In this document: piece by piece, positions 1 through 8,098 of the stretch
Layout: every line of letters starts with the position of its first letter
Numbering within the stretch: position 1 is the stretch's first letter
Assembly: GCA_012727415.1 (NCBI GenBank)
Contig: JAAYHI010000141.1
Span: 1 to 22,182 of the forward strand
Length of the DNA: 22,182 nt
Direction: 5' to 3'
Source of the DNA: Bacillota bacterium
Lineage (GTDB): Bacteria; Bacillota; Proteinivoracia; UBA4975
Notes under the pieces: generated by a model
The model's database searches: none
Seen by the model: only the letters and a program-made list of their open reading frames with translations
What the model was told of the DNA's origin: nothing
Program-made: the position numbers and the translations under genes

Positions 1-1161
1 GCCCAGGATGGTATAGTCCTCCCCCAGGGCAACGGGAGGAATGTCTAAGGCTTCCTGAACCACCTGCTTGCCACCGGGCTGCATTTTATATGCCTGGGGG
101 GAGGCACTGGCGGCGGGAACAGTAATCCGGTGGGATGTTAACGGCTGTTCCGCTGGATATCCTGGGGGCGCAGCAGCAAAGGTTGTCAGCGCATCAGTAC
201 AGGCCCGAAAGACCAGGGAGAAAATTAAGCTGGCATCACTGAATTTTACTTCCCGCTTGGCAGGGTGGACATTGACATCCACCTGGCTGCTGGGAACCTC
301 CAGGTTTAGAAAGGCGATTGGGTAGCGGTTAACCGGCAGCAAGGTATGATATGCCCTCTCCAGGGCGCTGCCGGCCAGGCGCAGGCTGACAGGGCGATTG
401 TTGACAGTGAAATATTGCATTGCCCGGTTGCTGCGATGGAAAACCGGGCTGACGATATAGCCGCTGATGGCATAGCCCCGGGCAGAGCCGTAACATTCCA
501 GGAGGTTGTCTGCAATTGCCGTACCTGCCAGGCAGGCAATGGCATCCCGAAGGCTGCCGCTGCCAGGGGAAGAGAGCACATTCTTGCCGTTGTGATACAG
601 CTTGAAGCGGATCCCCGGCTTAGCCACCAGAAGCTGATGGACGACTTCTGCGATGGCAGCAAATTCAGTTGAGGATTTGCGCAAAAACTTCTTCCTGGCC
701 GGGGTGTTGAAAAACAAATCTCTTACTTCTATCCGCGTTCCCTCGGGGCTGGCAGCAGGCTTAACCTCTCCTTGCTCTCCCCCGACTACCTCCAGGGAAC
801 TGCCGGCGACATCCTCCCGCCGCCTGGTGGCTATAGTCATCTTGGAAACGGCGCCAATGCTGGCCAAGGCTTCTCCCCGAAATCCCATAGTGGAGATGTT
901 ATACAGGTCTTCGCTGCGGGAGATTTTACTGGTGCTGTGCCTGCGGACAGCCATGGGCAAATCCTCGGGAGACATACCCTCACCATCGTCACTGACAATG
1001 ATGCTGTCGAGGCCGCCATTAAACACTTCAATGCTGATTGTCTTAGCTCCGGCGTCAATAGCATTGTCTGCCAGTTCTTTTACCACCGATGCAGGTCTTT
1101 CGACAACCTCACCGGCGGCGATTTTCAAGATGGTCTCTTCACTGAGGACTTTAATCTTCAT
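1..1161 (-). CDS. mutL: DNA mismatch repair protein MutL, N-terminal part (cut by window edge)
   Basis: MutL is the GHKL-ATPase matchmaker that links MutS mismatch recognition to strand removal. The reading frame is open from the ATG at 1161 to base 1 (387 codons, no internal stop), so the 3' end lies outside the window. Visible motifs are the N-box around residues 29-37 (Glu29 in KEL, Asn33, NAIDAG), DDGEGM near residue 60, HSTSKI, GFRGEALASIG, and the late motif VDVNVHPAKREVKF. The last residues visible (ALGEDYTILG) look like the start of the C-terminal dimerisation domain. Whether that domain carries the endonuclease motif of most non-enteric MutL proteins cannot be seen. The start overlaps the end of mutS by 11 bases, which implies translational coupling. 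Identity is firm. Confidence 0.97.
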   Translation of the reverse strand, partial: MKIKVLSEETILKIAAGEVVERPASVVKELADNAIDAGAKTISIEVFNGGLDSIIVSDDGEGMSPEDLPMAVRRHSTSKISRSEDLYNISTMGFRGEALASIGAVSKMTIATRRREDVAGSSLEVVGGEQGEVKPAASPEGTRIEVRDLFFNTPARKKFLRKSSTEFAAIAEVVHQLLVAKPGIRFKLYHNGKNVLSSPGSGSLRDAIACLAGTAIADNLLECYGSARGYAISGYIVSPVFHRSNRAMQYFTVNNRPVSLRLAGSALERAYHTLLPVNRYPIAFLNLEVPSSQVDVNVHPAKREVKFSDASLIFSLVFRACTDALTTFAAAPPGYPAEQPLTSHRITVPAASASPQAYKMQPGGKQVVQEALDIPPVALGEDYTILG

Positions 1162-3676
1162 TCCTGCTCACCTCTGCCGCCAGTCGTACCAGGCGGTCTA
1201 ATTCTGTCCATGCTTGTCGGGGGGAAATATCATCAAGATTGAGAGACTGCAGCAGTCTGAGGATAGATTCCACTTGAGCGGGAATCTGTTCCCTGGTGGC
1301 TGCAACAGGCACTTCCATGGCCAGCCCTCCGAATTCCTGAGCAACATATCTTTTCGCCTTTGCCACCAATTCCTCCGGCAGTCCGGCCAGCTTGGCCACG
1401 TGGATACCATAGCTTCTGTCGCTGCCTCCCGGCACAATCTTGTAGAGAAAGGTCACTTCTCCCTCTTTTTCTGAGACCTGAATGGAGCAATTAATTACCC
1501 GGTTTAGTTCCTGTTCAAGGATGGTCAGCTGATGGTAATGGGTGGCAAAGAGAGTCTTCGCCGTCAGTGCCGGTTTGTTGTGCAGGTATTCCAATGTGGC
1601 TCGGGCAATGCTGATGCCATCAGCTGTCCCCGTTCCCCGGCCAATCTCGTCCAGGAGAATGAGGCTTCTCGGGGTAGCCTTGGCCAGGATCCGCGCCAGC
1701 TCTGCCATCTCCACCATAAAGGTGCTGCGCCCCGAAGCCAGGTCGTCGCTGGCGCCAATGCGGGTAAATATGGCGTCCAGCACCCCAATGCGCGCATAGG
1801 CGGCAGGGACAAAGCTGCCTGCCTGCGCCAGCAGTGCAATAAGAGCCACCTGGCGCATATAGGTGGATTTGCCCGCCATATTGGGACCGGTAATAATCAT
1901 TATCTGCCGCTGATGGGTATCCAGCAGGCAGTCGTTGGCTACAAACTGCACGCTGCCGAATTGCTCCACCACCGGATGCCGTCCATCCCGGATGTCCAGG
2001 ACGGTGCTGTCGTCGATTATTGGGCGGCAATAGTTGTATTCGGCGGCGGTGTCTGCCAGGCCCTGCCAGCAGTCCAGGGCAGCAAGGCTGCGGGCAGTTG
2101 CCTGAATGCGGGAGCTCCAAGTGGCCACTTCGTCCCTGAGGGCACAAAAGAGCTGGTACTCCAGGTTTTGCTTGCGCTCCTGGGCCGAGAGGATTTTATC
2201 CTCCCACTCTTTCAACTCCCGGGTCTCATAGCGTTCACAGTTGACCAATGTCTGTTTGCGGATAAACCAGGAGGGAACCAGGTCCAAATGGGTGCGGGTT
2301 ACCTCGATATAGTAACCAAAGACCTTGTTAAAGCCGATTTTCAACGATTTTATTCCCGTCTCTTCCCGCAGTTTCCCCTCATACTTCCGGATCCAGTCAC
2401 TGCCGCTGGTGGCCAACTGCCGGATTTCATCCAATTCCTGGGAATACCCCGGGCGAATAATATTCCCCTCCCGCAGGGTAACAGGGGGTTCCGGTTGTAT
2501 TGCCTTTGTAATGAGGGCGCACAAGGGGGAATAATCCCCCAGGTGCTGTGCCCCTCCGGGAATATCTGCCACAAGCTCTTGCAGCGCCGGAATCAGCTCC
2601 AGGGAATGGGCAAGGGCCAGCAAATCTCTGGCATTGGCACTGTTATATTTGATCTTGGTAATTATTCGCTCCAGGTCGTAGATTCCCCGCAACAACTCCC
2701 GGGCTTTTTGCCGCAGCACATAGTTATCAAGGAAGAACTGCACTGAGTCCAAGCGCCTTTCAATGGCCTGGGCATCTGCCAAGGGGGCGATTAATATGTT
2801 TTTCAGCATGCGGCTGCCCATGGCGGTGACAGTCCTGTCCACCACCTTGAGGAGGGAAGGGCCGTTGCCGCCTCCCAGCGGAGCCAGCACTTCCAGGTTG
2901 CGCTGGGAAGTGGCGTCGAGGTACATAAAGCGGGCGGGATCATACCATTCCAGCTCCTCAAGGGGCTTAGGAGCAGCCATATGCCTTTCCTGGAGATAGG
3001 CCAGAATAATGGCAACTGCCTTGGCAGCAAGATTCTTGCCCTGGAGAAAGTGACCCTGCGGCAGGGAAGCGCCCACGCCCATAACTTGGTGGGGACTTAT
3101 TGGCGACAGCAATGAATTCACTGAAAAACCAAGGATGTCCGACTTCTGGTCAGATACAAGTTCCCTGGGGTTTAAGGAGGCCAGTATCGACTCAACCTGT
3201 TCCCGGGAACCGCTAAACTGAGAGCACTGGAACTGGCCGGTGGAAATATCGATAAAGGCCAGACCCCACTCCCCTTTATCCCGGACCAACGCCTGCAGCC
3301 AATTGTTTTCGGTGGGCACCAGGAGGTTATCCTCAATAATTGTGCCAGGAGTAACCACCCGCACTACTTCTCGCTTCACCAGACTCTTGGCCAGCTGAGG
3401 GTCCTCCACCTGATCGCAGATGGCAATTTTGTAGCCTTTTTGCACAAGTTTGCCCAAGTATGCATCGAGGGCGTGGTGGGGAACCCCTGCCATGGGCGTG
3501 CCCTCTTCTCCCTCTTTTTTATCGCGGCTGGTTAAAGCAATATTCAATTCCCGGGCGGCGACCACTGCGTCATCAAAAAAGAGCTCAAAAAAGTCCCCGA
3601 CCCGAAACATCAGCAGACAATCGGGGTATTGTGCCTTGGTCTCCTTGTACTGCCGCATCATCGGCGTCAATTTCAT
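1151..3676 (-). CDS. mutS: DNA mismatch repair protein MutS
   Basis: MutS recognises base mismatches and small loops and starts repair with MutL. The 841-residue protein has normal family length. The N-terminal mismatch-binding domain carries the Phe-x-Glu motif in GDFFELF (Phe29, Glu31). The C-terminal ABC-type ATPase has the P-loop GPNMAGKS at about 597-604 and the Walker B segment LLDEIGRGT at about 674-682. The connector, lever and clamp domains lie between. The ATG overlaps the miaB stop in an ATGA junction (3673-3676), and its own end overlaps mutL, so miaB, mutS and mutL should be cotranscribed. Nothing is missing or unusual. The antisense frames over this gene are shadows. Confidence 0.99.
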   Translation of the reverse strand: MKLTPMMRQYKETKAQYPDCLLMFRVGDFFELFFDDAVVAARELNIALTSRDKKEGEEGTPMAGVPHHALDAYLGKLVQKGYKIAICDQVEDPQLAKSLVKREVVRVVTPGTIIEDNLLVPTENNWLQALVRDKGEWGLAFIDISTGQFQCSQFSGSREQVESILASLNPRELVSDQKSDILGFSVNSLLSPISPHQVMGVGASLPQGHFLQGKNLAAKAVAIILAYLQERHMAAPKPLEELEWYDPARFMYLDATSQRNLEVLAPLGGGNGPSLLKVVDRTVTAMGSRMLKNILIAPLADAQAIERRLDSVQFFLDNYVLRQKARELLRGIYDLERIITKIKYNSANARDLLALAHSLELIPALQELVADIPGGAQHLGDYSPLCALITKAIQPEPPVTLREGNIIRPGYSQELDEIRQLATSGSDWIRKYEGKLREETGIKSLKIGFNKVFGYYIEVTRTHLDLVPSWFIRKQTLVNCERYETRELKEWEDKILSAQERKQNLEYQLFCALRDEVATWSSRIQATARSLAALDCWQGLADTAAEYNYCRPIIDDSTVLDIRDGRHPVVEQFGSVQFVANDCLLDTHQRQIMIITGPNMAGKSTYMRQVALIALLAQAGSFVPAAYARIGVLDAIFTRIGASDDLASGRSTFMVEMAELARILAKATPRSLILLDEIGRGTGTADGISIARATLEYLHNKPALTAKTLFATHYHQLTILEQELNRVINCSIQVSEKEGEVTFLYKIVPGGSDRSYGIHVAKLAGLPEELVAKAKRYVAQEFGGLAMEVPVAATREQIPAQVESILRLLQSLNLDDISPRQAWTELDRLVRLAAEVSRNED

Positions 3677-5004
3677 GCTTCATCCCCCAGTTCTCCAGTC
3701 AAGCTCCAGGTCTTTGCGGCGGTAATCTTGACATCCACCAGCTGGCCGCTATAATCCTTGTCGCAGGCGAAGAAAACAAGCTTATTCCCGCTGGTCCTCC
3801 CCTTACAGCTGCCATGGTCACATTCTTCCACCAGCAATTGTTGTTCTGTCCCTACAAGGACTCGATTACAGTCAAGGCTGATCTGGTTCTGAACCTCCAT
3901 CAGCTTTTGCAGTCTGTCTTTCTTGACGGCACTGCTGAGCTGCCCCTCCATAGCTGCCGCCGGGGTTCCTCTCCGCGGAGAATACATAAAGGTAAATGCC
4001 GAATCAAAGCGAACCTGGCGAACAACAGACAAGGTATCCTGGAAGTCCTCTTCGGTTTCTCCGGGAAAACCTACAATCAGGTCTGTAGTCAGGGCAATGT
4101 CGGGAACAGCCTGGCGCAGCTTCTCGACAATCCCCAAATAATGCTCCGCAGTATAACCTCTGTTCATCCTGGCCAGAATGCGATCACTACCCGCTTGCAG
4201 GGGCAGATGCATATGCTTGCATACCTTGGGCAGTGCCGCCATTGCAGCGATGAGCTCATCGCCGGCATCCCGGGGATGAGATGTCATGAAGCGAATCCTT
4301 TCAATGCCGTCAATAGCATTGACCCGCTTCAGCAACTGGGCAAAATTAGGCTTCTCCGGCAAATCTTTGCCGTAACTGTTGACATTTTGCCCTAAGAGGG
4401 TGACTTCCTTATAACCATCCCTGGCCAGGGCCTCAATTTCTTCAACAATGGCCTCCGGGGTCCTGCTCTTCTCCCGCCCCCGGACATAGGGAACAATGCA
4501 ATATGTACAAAAGTTGTTACAGCCCCAGTTGATATTGACGAAGGCCTTGAATTTGCCCGACCGCCGGGCCGGGAGGGCCAACTCCTCCTCCGCCCTCTCG
4601 TCCCATACCTCCAGGACCTGCTGGCGTTCAATCAGAACCTGCTCCAGATAGGTGTTGAGCAGGCTGAGGTTGTGAGTGCCAATAATGATGTCCATAAAGG
4701 GATAGCGGGACTTAATGTGCCTGGCAACCTTTTGTTGCTGAGGCATGCAGCCGCATATACCCAGGACCAGGTTGGGATTCACTTCTTTAAGCTCGCGAAA
4801 CCTGCCCAGCAGCCCATAGACCTTTTGCTCGGCTTTATCCCGGACCGTGCAGGTATTGACCATGATTAAATCGGCGGATTCCATGTCCCTGGCTGGGGTC
4901 ATGCCCCGGCCTTGGAGGATGCCCGCTATTGTCTCGCTGTCCCGCTCATTCATCTGGCAACCGTAGGTCTGTATGTAGTATGTCCTGGGTACATTCCTCG
5001 TCAT
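3673..5004 (-). CDS. miaB: tRNA-2-methylthio-N6-dimethylallyladenosine synthase MiaB
   Basis: MiaB is a radical-SAM methylthiotransferase that converts i6A37 to ms2i6A37 next to the anticodon of UNN-reading tRNAs. The 443-residue protein has the N-terminal UPF0004 domain with cluster ligands Cys16 (TYGCQMN), Cys52 and Cys86. The radical-SAM core has CxxxCxxC at Cys162, Cys166 and Cys169, and a C-terminal TRAM-like tail follows. The ATG at 5004 has GGAGG seven bases upstream. A weak promoter candidate sits just upstream, and the mutS start overlaps its stop. A miaB-mutS-mutL order is common in Firmicutes. The methylthiolase MtaB/YqeV is the main alternative, but the motifs and context favour MiaB. 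Confidence 0.97.
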   Translation of the reverse strand: MTRNVPRTYYIQTYGCQMNERDSETIAGILQGRGMTPARDMESADLIMVNTCTVRDKAEQKVYGLLGRFRELKEVNPNLVLGICGCMPQQQKVARHIKSRYPFMDIIIGTHNLSLLNTYLEQVLIERQQVLEVWDERAEEELALPARRSGKFKAFVNINWGCNNFCTYCIVPYVRGREKSRTPEAIVEEIEALARDGYKEVTLLGQNVNSYGKDLPEKPNFAQLLKRVNAIDGIERIRFMTSHPRDAGDELIAAMAALPKVCKHMHLPLQAGSDRILARMNRGYTAEHYLGIVEKLRQAVPDIALTTDLIVGFPGETEEDFQDTLSVVRQVRFDSAFTFMYSPRRGTPAAAMEGQLSSAVKKDRLQKLMEVQNQISLDCNRVLVGTEQQLLVEECDHGSCKGRTSGNKLVFFACDKDYSGQLVDVKITAAKTWSLTGELGDEA

Positions 5005-5034
5005 CTTGCTACCTCCGATATTATAACTGTACCT

Positions 5035-5063
5035 ATTTTACTAGTACTGGCCATAAAGCGCAA
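5035..5063 (-). promoter_or_regulatory. Weak sigma-A-like promoter candidate upstream of miaB
   Basis: On the minus strand TTGCGC (5063-5058) is followed after 17 bases by TAAAAT (5040-5035). The -10 box matches 5 of 6 consensus bases; the -35 box matches only TTG. It lies in the 65-base gap between mnmH and miaB and would give a leader of about 24 bases. The spacing is ideal but the -35 box is poor, so miaB may simply be transcribed from upstream of mnmH. Confidence 0.3.
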
Positions 5064-5069
5064 AGGGTG

Positions 5070-6122
5070 CTAATCCGCGACCTGCTGATACTTCCTTTCC
5101 AGGACCGCGGCAATGGCAACAGCCGCCTTTTCTGTATCATCGGAGTTTATGCTGGCCAGTATTTCTTTTCCCGGCAACTTATGCTCATAAAGCCGGTCAT
5201 AGTGTTGGCGAAGAATCAGCTCGACGAAGGCCGGGTAGTCCTGTTGATCCAGGTGCTGCCTCAGCTCTGCCAGGCGCATCCGCGACAACACCCCCTGCAG
5301 GCGATACAGAGAATAATAGGCCTCCACCCGCCCTCTGGGGGTTTTGGGAGTGTATTCCGCCAGGATGCGGTCCCGGCGCGCCGCCGGGCTTCCCGTTACT
5401 TCAATTACCGGTGCCTGCTTCATAGCCGCAAACAAAAAATCTGGCAGGCAGATGTTGCCGATGCGCTTGCTTTCCCCCTCCAATAAAATGCAGGGGCTGT
5501 GCTGCAGCTCCTGTAATTTGCCCAGCAGCAGCGCGTCGAAGTCTTTCTGGCAGCGGGGATTCTCCCCGGGGACGCTGCCGAAGCTTGAGCCCCGGTGACG
5601 GGCAAAGCCTTCCAAATCCAGCACGGGATATCCCCTTTGTGCGAGAAGGCGGAGAATTTCTGTCTTGCCGGTGCCGCTTTTGCCTTTGAGGAGGATGACC
5701 TGAGGCTTAAGCTGGTAATTCCGGAGCGCTTGATAAATATGCTTCCTGTACTGATGGTATCCGCCCCTGAGCTGAGCGGCCTCGATGCCTACCATGCCCA
5801 ACAGGGTAACGCTGGCGTGGCTGCGCATGCCTCCCCGCCAACAGTATACGAGCAGGGGCTTGCCCTGGCGGTGGCGATTGATACGGCGCAGGAATTTGGG
5901 GATCTTGGGACTGGCAATGTCCATTGCCAAAAAGAATGCGGCTTTGTGGTTTCTTGCATACACCCGGCCGATCCGCTCCTGCTCTTTTTCATCAAAAAGA
6001 GGAATATTTATGCTCCCCGGTATCGAGCCTTGAGCATATTCTGTTGGCGTGCGCACATCAATGAGGCAATAGTCCTGATACAGTAACAAATCTTTTAACT
6101 CTATCTGTTTGCAGGGGAGCAT
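5070..6122 (-). CDS. mnmH: tRNA 2-selenouridine synthase (rhodanese-P-loop fusion)
   Basis: MnmH (SelU) uses selenophosphate to replace sulfur in the wobble 2-thiouridine of tRNAs for Lys, Glu and Gln, working through a geranylated intermediate. The chosen ATG at 6122 has AAAGGAG eight bases upstream and gives 350 residues. A Met 24 codons further upstream has no such site. Residues 1-130 form a rhodanese domain with the active Cys94 in YCWRGGMRS. A P-loop domain follows, with GKSGTGKT at about 147-154. The gene has its own leader after the pduL terminator, with a long inverted repeat. Its presence implies selenophosphate synthetase (SelD) elsewhere in the genome. Confidence 0.95.
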   Translation of the reverse strand: MLPCKQIELKDLLLYQDYCLIDVRTPTEYAQGSIPGSINIPLFDEKEQERIGRVYARNHKAAFFLAMDIASPKIPKFLRRINRHRQGKPLLVYCWRGGMRSHASVTLLGMVGIEAAQLRGGYHQYRKHIYQALRNYQLKPQVILLKGKSGTGKTEILRLLAQRGYPVLDLEGFARHRGSSFGSVPGENPRCQKDFDALLLGKLQELQHSPCILLEGESKRIGNICLPDFLFAAMKQAPVIEVTGSPAARRDRILAEYTPKTPRGRVEAYYSLYRLQGVLSRMRLAELRQHLDQQDYPAFVELILRQHYDRLYEHKLPGKEILASINSDDTEKAAVAIAAVLERKYQQVAD

Positions 6123-6190
6123 AGGCGTACTCCTTTCTTGGGAAATGCAAAATTTGTTTGTTTGGCTATCAACAAAGCTGGTTACCCTAT

Positions 6191-6263
6191 ACACGAGGCG
6201 AATGAGTGCGATAGCGGCTGTTTCTGGTTGCTGTTAAGCTGCAAGTATTCATTCGCCTCATGT
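6191..6263 (-). repeat. 73-base inverted repeat in the mnmH leader
   Basis: GAGGCGAATGA at 6195-6205 is the exact reverse complement of 6249-6259. After one mismatch, three more bases pair on the outside (6191-6193 with 6261-6263), and four more can pair on the inside if G-U is allowed. As RNA from the minus strand this gives a stem of about 15 pairs closing a loop of about 43 bases, which holds a possible small UUGC/GCAA hairpin. It lies between the pduL terminator and the mnmH start. It could be a leader RNA, an attenuator or a dispersed palindromic element. I recognise no known riboswitch or tRNA in it. Confidence 0.6.
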
Positions 6264-6284
6264 CGTATTTTAGCGTATGAAGGC

Positions 6285-6311
6285 AAAAAGACACAGAATT
6301 TGTGTCTTTTT
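6285..6311 (-). terminator. Intrinsic terminator closing the gntR-pduL operon
   Basis: The arms AAAAAGACACA (6285-6295) and TGTGTCTTTTT (6301-6311) are perfect 11-base complements around a 5-base loop. The hairpin begins 18 bases past the pduL stop and ends in a run of U on the minus-strand transcript. It is symmetric enough to work on both strands. It separates the propionate operon from mnmH. Confidence 0.85.
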
Positions 6312-6329
6312 ATGATTGCCCGGTTAATA

Positions 6330-6896
6330 CTATTCCAGAGTTACCACGTCGCCGCTATTGAGCATAGCGCTGTTGGCTTCATCGGTGTCAATATGGAACT
6401 CCAGGCTGTAAGCGGGGCTTATGCGAACCAGCACCTGGTGAAAGGTCAACGCCCTGGGACCGTCACAGCTGACTGAAACCATCTGGCCATCAGTAAGGCG
6501 GTATTGCTTTGCCAGGTCGGGAGTCATATGAATATGCCTTTGGGCGAGAATTACTCCCTCTTTTAATTGCAGTGAACCGGCAGGGCCATTAAGAGTAATG
6601 GGTGCGGAGCCGGCAAGGTTGCCCGAGTCCCTGACTGGCGGTGAAATGCCAAGTTTAAAGGCATCAGTCCGGGAAATTTCTACCTGGGAATGTCCCCGAA
6701 AAGGTCCGAGAACGCGGACACCTTTAATGGTCCCTTTGGGTCCGCATATATCCACTTTCTCCTCGGCGGCAAATTGGCCTGGCTGCCCAAGGTCTTTGGC
6801 CTTGCTGAGCTCACTGTCTGCGCCAAACAAGGCTTCAAAATCTTCCTGGCACAAATGGATATGTCTGTTGGATACACCTACAGGTATTTCGAGCAC
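6330..6896 (-). CDS. pduL: Phosphate propanoyltransferase, PduL type
   Basis: PduL interconverts propionyl-CoA plus phosphate and propionyl-phosphate plus CoA; it is unrelated in fold to Pta. The 188-residue protein starts with GTG (GGAAGGA upstream). It shows the two paired-histidine zinc sites of the family: RHIH at residues 11-14 and RHIH at 120-123. No N-terminal extension resembling a microcompartment targeting peptide is present, and no shell gene lies nearby, so it is probably cytosolic. It is the last gene before the terminator, and its role fits the pathway end: propionyl-CoA from the decarboxylase becomes propionyl-phosphate. Acetyl-CoA may also be a substrate. The matching kinase is not in the window. 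Confidence 0.93.
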   Translation of the reverse strand: MLEIPVGVSNRHIHLCQEDFEALFGADSELSKAKDLGQPGQFAAEEKVDICGPKGTIKGVRVLGPFRGHSQVEISRTDAFKLGISPPVRDSGNLAGSAPITLNGPAGSLQLKEGVILAQRHIHMTPDLAKQYRLTDGQMVSVSCDGPRALTFHQVLVRISPAYSLEFHIDTDEANSAMLNSGDVVTLE

Positions 6897-6932
6897 AAGT
6901 GCACTTCCTTCCCAAATTAAATCTCTGTATTA

Positions 6933-6944
6933 TCTCACGTGAGA
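6933..6944. promoter_or_regulatory. Perfect 12-base palindrome between mmdB and pduL
   Basis: TCTCACGTGAGA is a perfect palindrome in the 58-base gap between mmdB and pduL, 11 bases beyond the mmdB stop and about 36 bases before the pduL start. It lacks a loop and a U-run, so it is not a terminator. It could be a protein-binding site that adjusts pduL expression, or it could be chance. No clear promoter boxes flank it. Confidence 0.35.
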
Positions 6945-6954
6945 AACGGGACCT

Positions 6955-8091
6955 TTAACCGAGGAGGGACAACAGCACACCTGCAGCAACAGCGGAACCA
7001 ATGACACCAGCGACATTTGGCCCCATAGCGTGCATAAGCAGGTAGTTGTTGGGATCTTCTTTAGCGCCGACATCCTGGGAAACCCTGGCGGCCATGGGAA
7101 CCGCAGATACACCGGCGGAACCAATGAGGGGATTGACTTTGCCCCCGGACAGCCAACACATCAGCTTGCCAAGGAGCACGCCTGCTGCCGTGCCCATTGC
7201 AAAGGCAAACAAACCCAGAGCGATAATCATAAGAGTTTCCACCCGCAGGAATATATCTGCTGAGGCAGTAGCGCCAACCGTTAACCCCAAGAAGATGACA
7301 ATGATGTTGTTAAGCTCGTTTTGGGCAGCTTTAAACAGTCTGTCCACCACCCCCGATTCCCGGAAGAGGTTGCCCAGCATCAGCATGCCGATTAAGGGCA
7401 CTGCCGACGGCAACAGCAAACCGGTCAGGAGAGTGACGATGATGGGGAAGAGAATCCTCTCTGTCTTGCTGACGGGGCGCAGCTGTTTCATTACAATCCG
7501 GCGCTCTTTCTTGGTGGTCAGGGCTCTCATTATCGGTGGCTGGATAATGGGGACCAAAGCCATATAGGAATATGCAGCTATGGCTATGGGGCCCAGTAAT
7601 TCCGGAGCCAGCTTTGTAGTCAAATAGATAGCAGTTGGCCCGTCGGCACCGCCGATGATGCCAATGGCTGCTGCCTGGAGCAGGGGAAAGCCGAGAAGAA
7701 TGGCCCCGAGAAAGGTAATGAAAATGCCAAACTGGGCAGCTGCACCCAAGAGCAAGGTCTTGGGATTGGCGATTAAGGGGCCGAAGTCGGTAAAGGCGCC
7801 GACCCCTAAAAAGATCAAAGGCGGGTAGATGCCGTTTTTTACCCCCAGGTACAGATAGTAAAACAATCCTCCGGGTTGGCCGTCTTGAGGGGGTGCCATC
7901 AGGCCTGCCCCCGGCATGTTGGCCAGGAAGATTCCAAAACTAATGGGCAATAAGAGCAGGGGTTCGTATTTCTTGACAATGGCCAAGTACATCAGGAAGA
8001 GGGAAACTGCAAGCATAAGCAGCTGACCGCGTGTAGCCAGGGCTAAGCCAGTGCTTTGCCACAACTGCACGAGTTTTTCGAGAATAACCAT
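6955..8091 (-). CDS. mmdB: Na+-translocating methylmalonyl-CoA decarboxylase, beta subunit (carboxybiotin decarboxylase)
   Basis: This integral membrane subunit decarboxylates carboxybiotin and couples the reaction to Na+ export. The 378-residue protein is rich in hydrophobic segments and belongs to the OadB/MmdB/GcdB family. Characteristic stretches are GIIGGADGPTAIYLTTKLAPELLG, read as GGADGPT plus its following helix, whose Asp corresponds to the Na+-site Asp203 of Klebsiella OadB, and the C-terminal HAMGPNVAGVIGSAVAAG. It follows mmdC by 7 bases. Neighbouring mutase and epimerase genes mark it as a methylmalonyl-CoA enzyme rather than an oxaloacetate or glutaconyl-CoA decarboxylase; from the subunit alone these cannot be told apart. 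Confidence 0.95.
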   Translation of the reverse strand: MVILEKLVQLWQSTGLALATRGQLLMLAVSLFLMYLAIVKKYEPLLLLPISFGIFLANMPGAGLMAPPQDGQPGGLFYYLYLGVKNGIYPPLIFLGVGAFTDFGPLIANPKTLLLGAAAQFGIFITFLGAILLGFPLLQAAAIGIIGGADGPTAIYLTTKLAPELLGPIAIAAYSYMALVPIIQPPIMRALTTKKERRIVMKQLRPVSKTERILFPIIVTLLTGLLLPSAVPLIGMLMLGNLFRESGVVDRLFKAAQNELNNIIVIFLGLTVGATASADIFLRVETLMIIALGLFAFAMGTAAGVLLGKLMCWLSGGKVNPLIGSAGVSAVPMAARVSQDVGAKEDPNNYLLMHAMGPNVAGVIGSAVAAGVLLSLLG

Positions 8092-8098
8092 ACTGCCC

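Noticed and set aside
1532..2746. Long plus-strand open frame (404 codons) opposite mutS
   Set aside because: It lies fully antisense to an intact mutS, its translation resembles no family I know, and such frames are common opposite moderately GC-rich genes.
3460..4395. Plus-strand open frame (311 codons) opposite miaB and the start of mutS
   Set aside because: Antisense shadow of two firmly identified genes, with no ribosome site or recognisable motif.
6123..6194. N-terminal extension of mnmH by 24 codons
   Set aside because: There is no ribosome site at the upstream start, whereas AAAGGAG is well placed before 6122, where the rhodanese domain begins.
6191..6263. The 73-base inverted repeat as a tRNA gene
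   Set aside because: The length is suggestive, but a continuous stem of about 15 pairs closes it and there are no D, anticodon or T-arm patterns and no CCA-proximal T-loop sequence.
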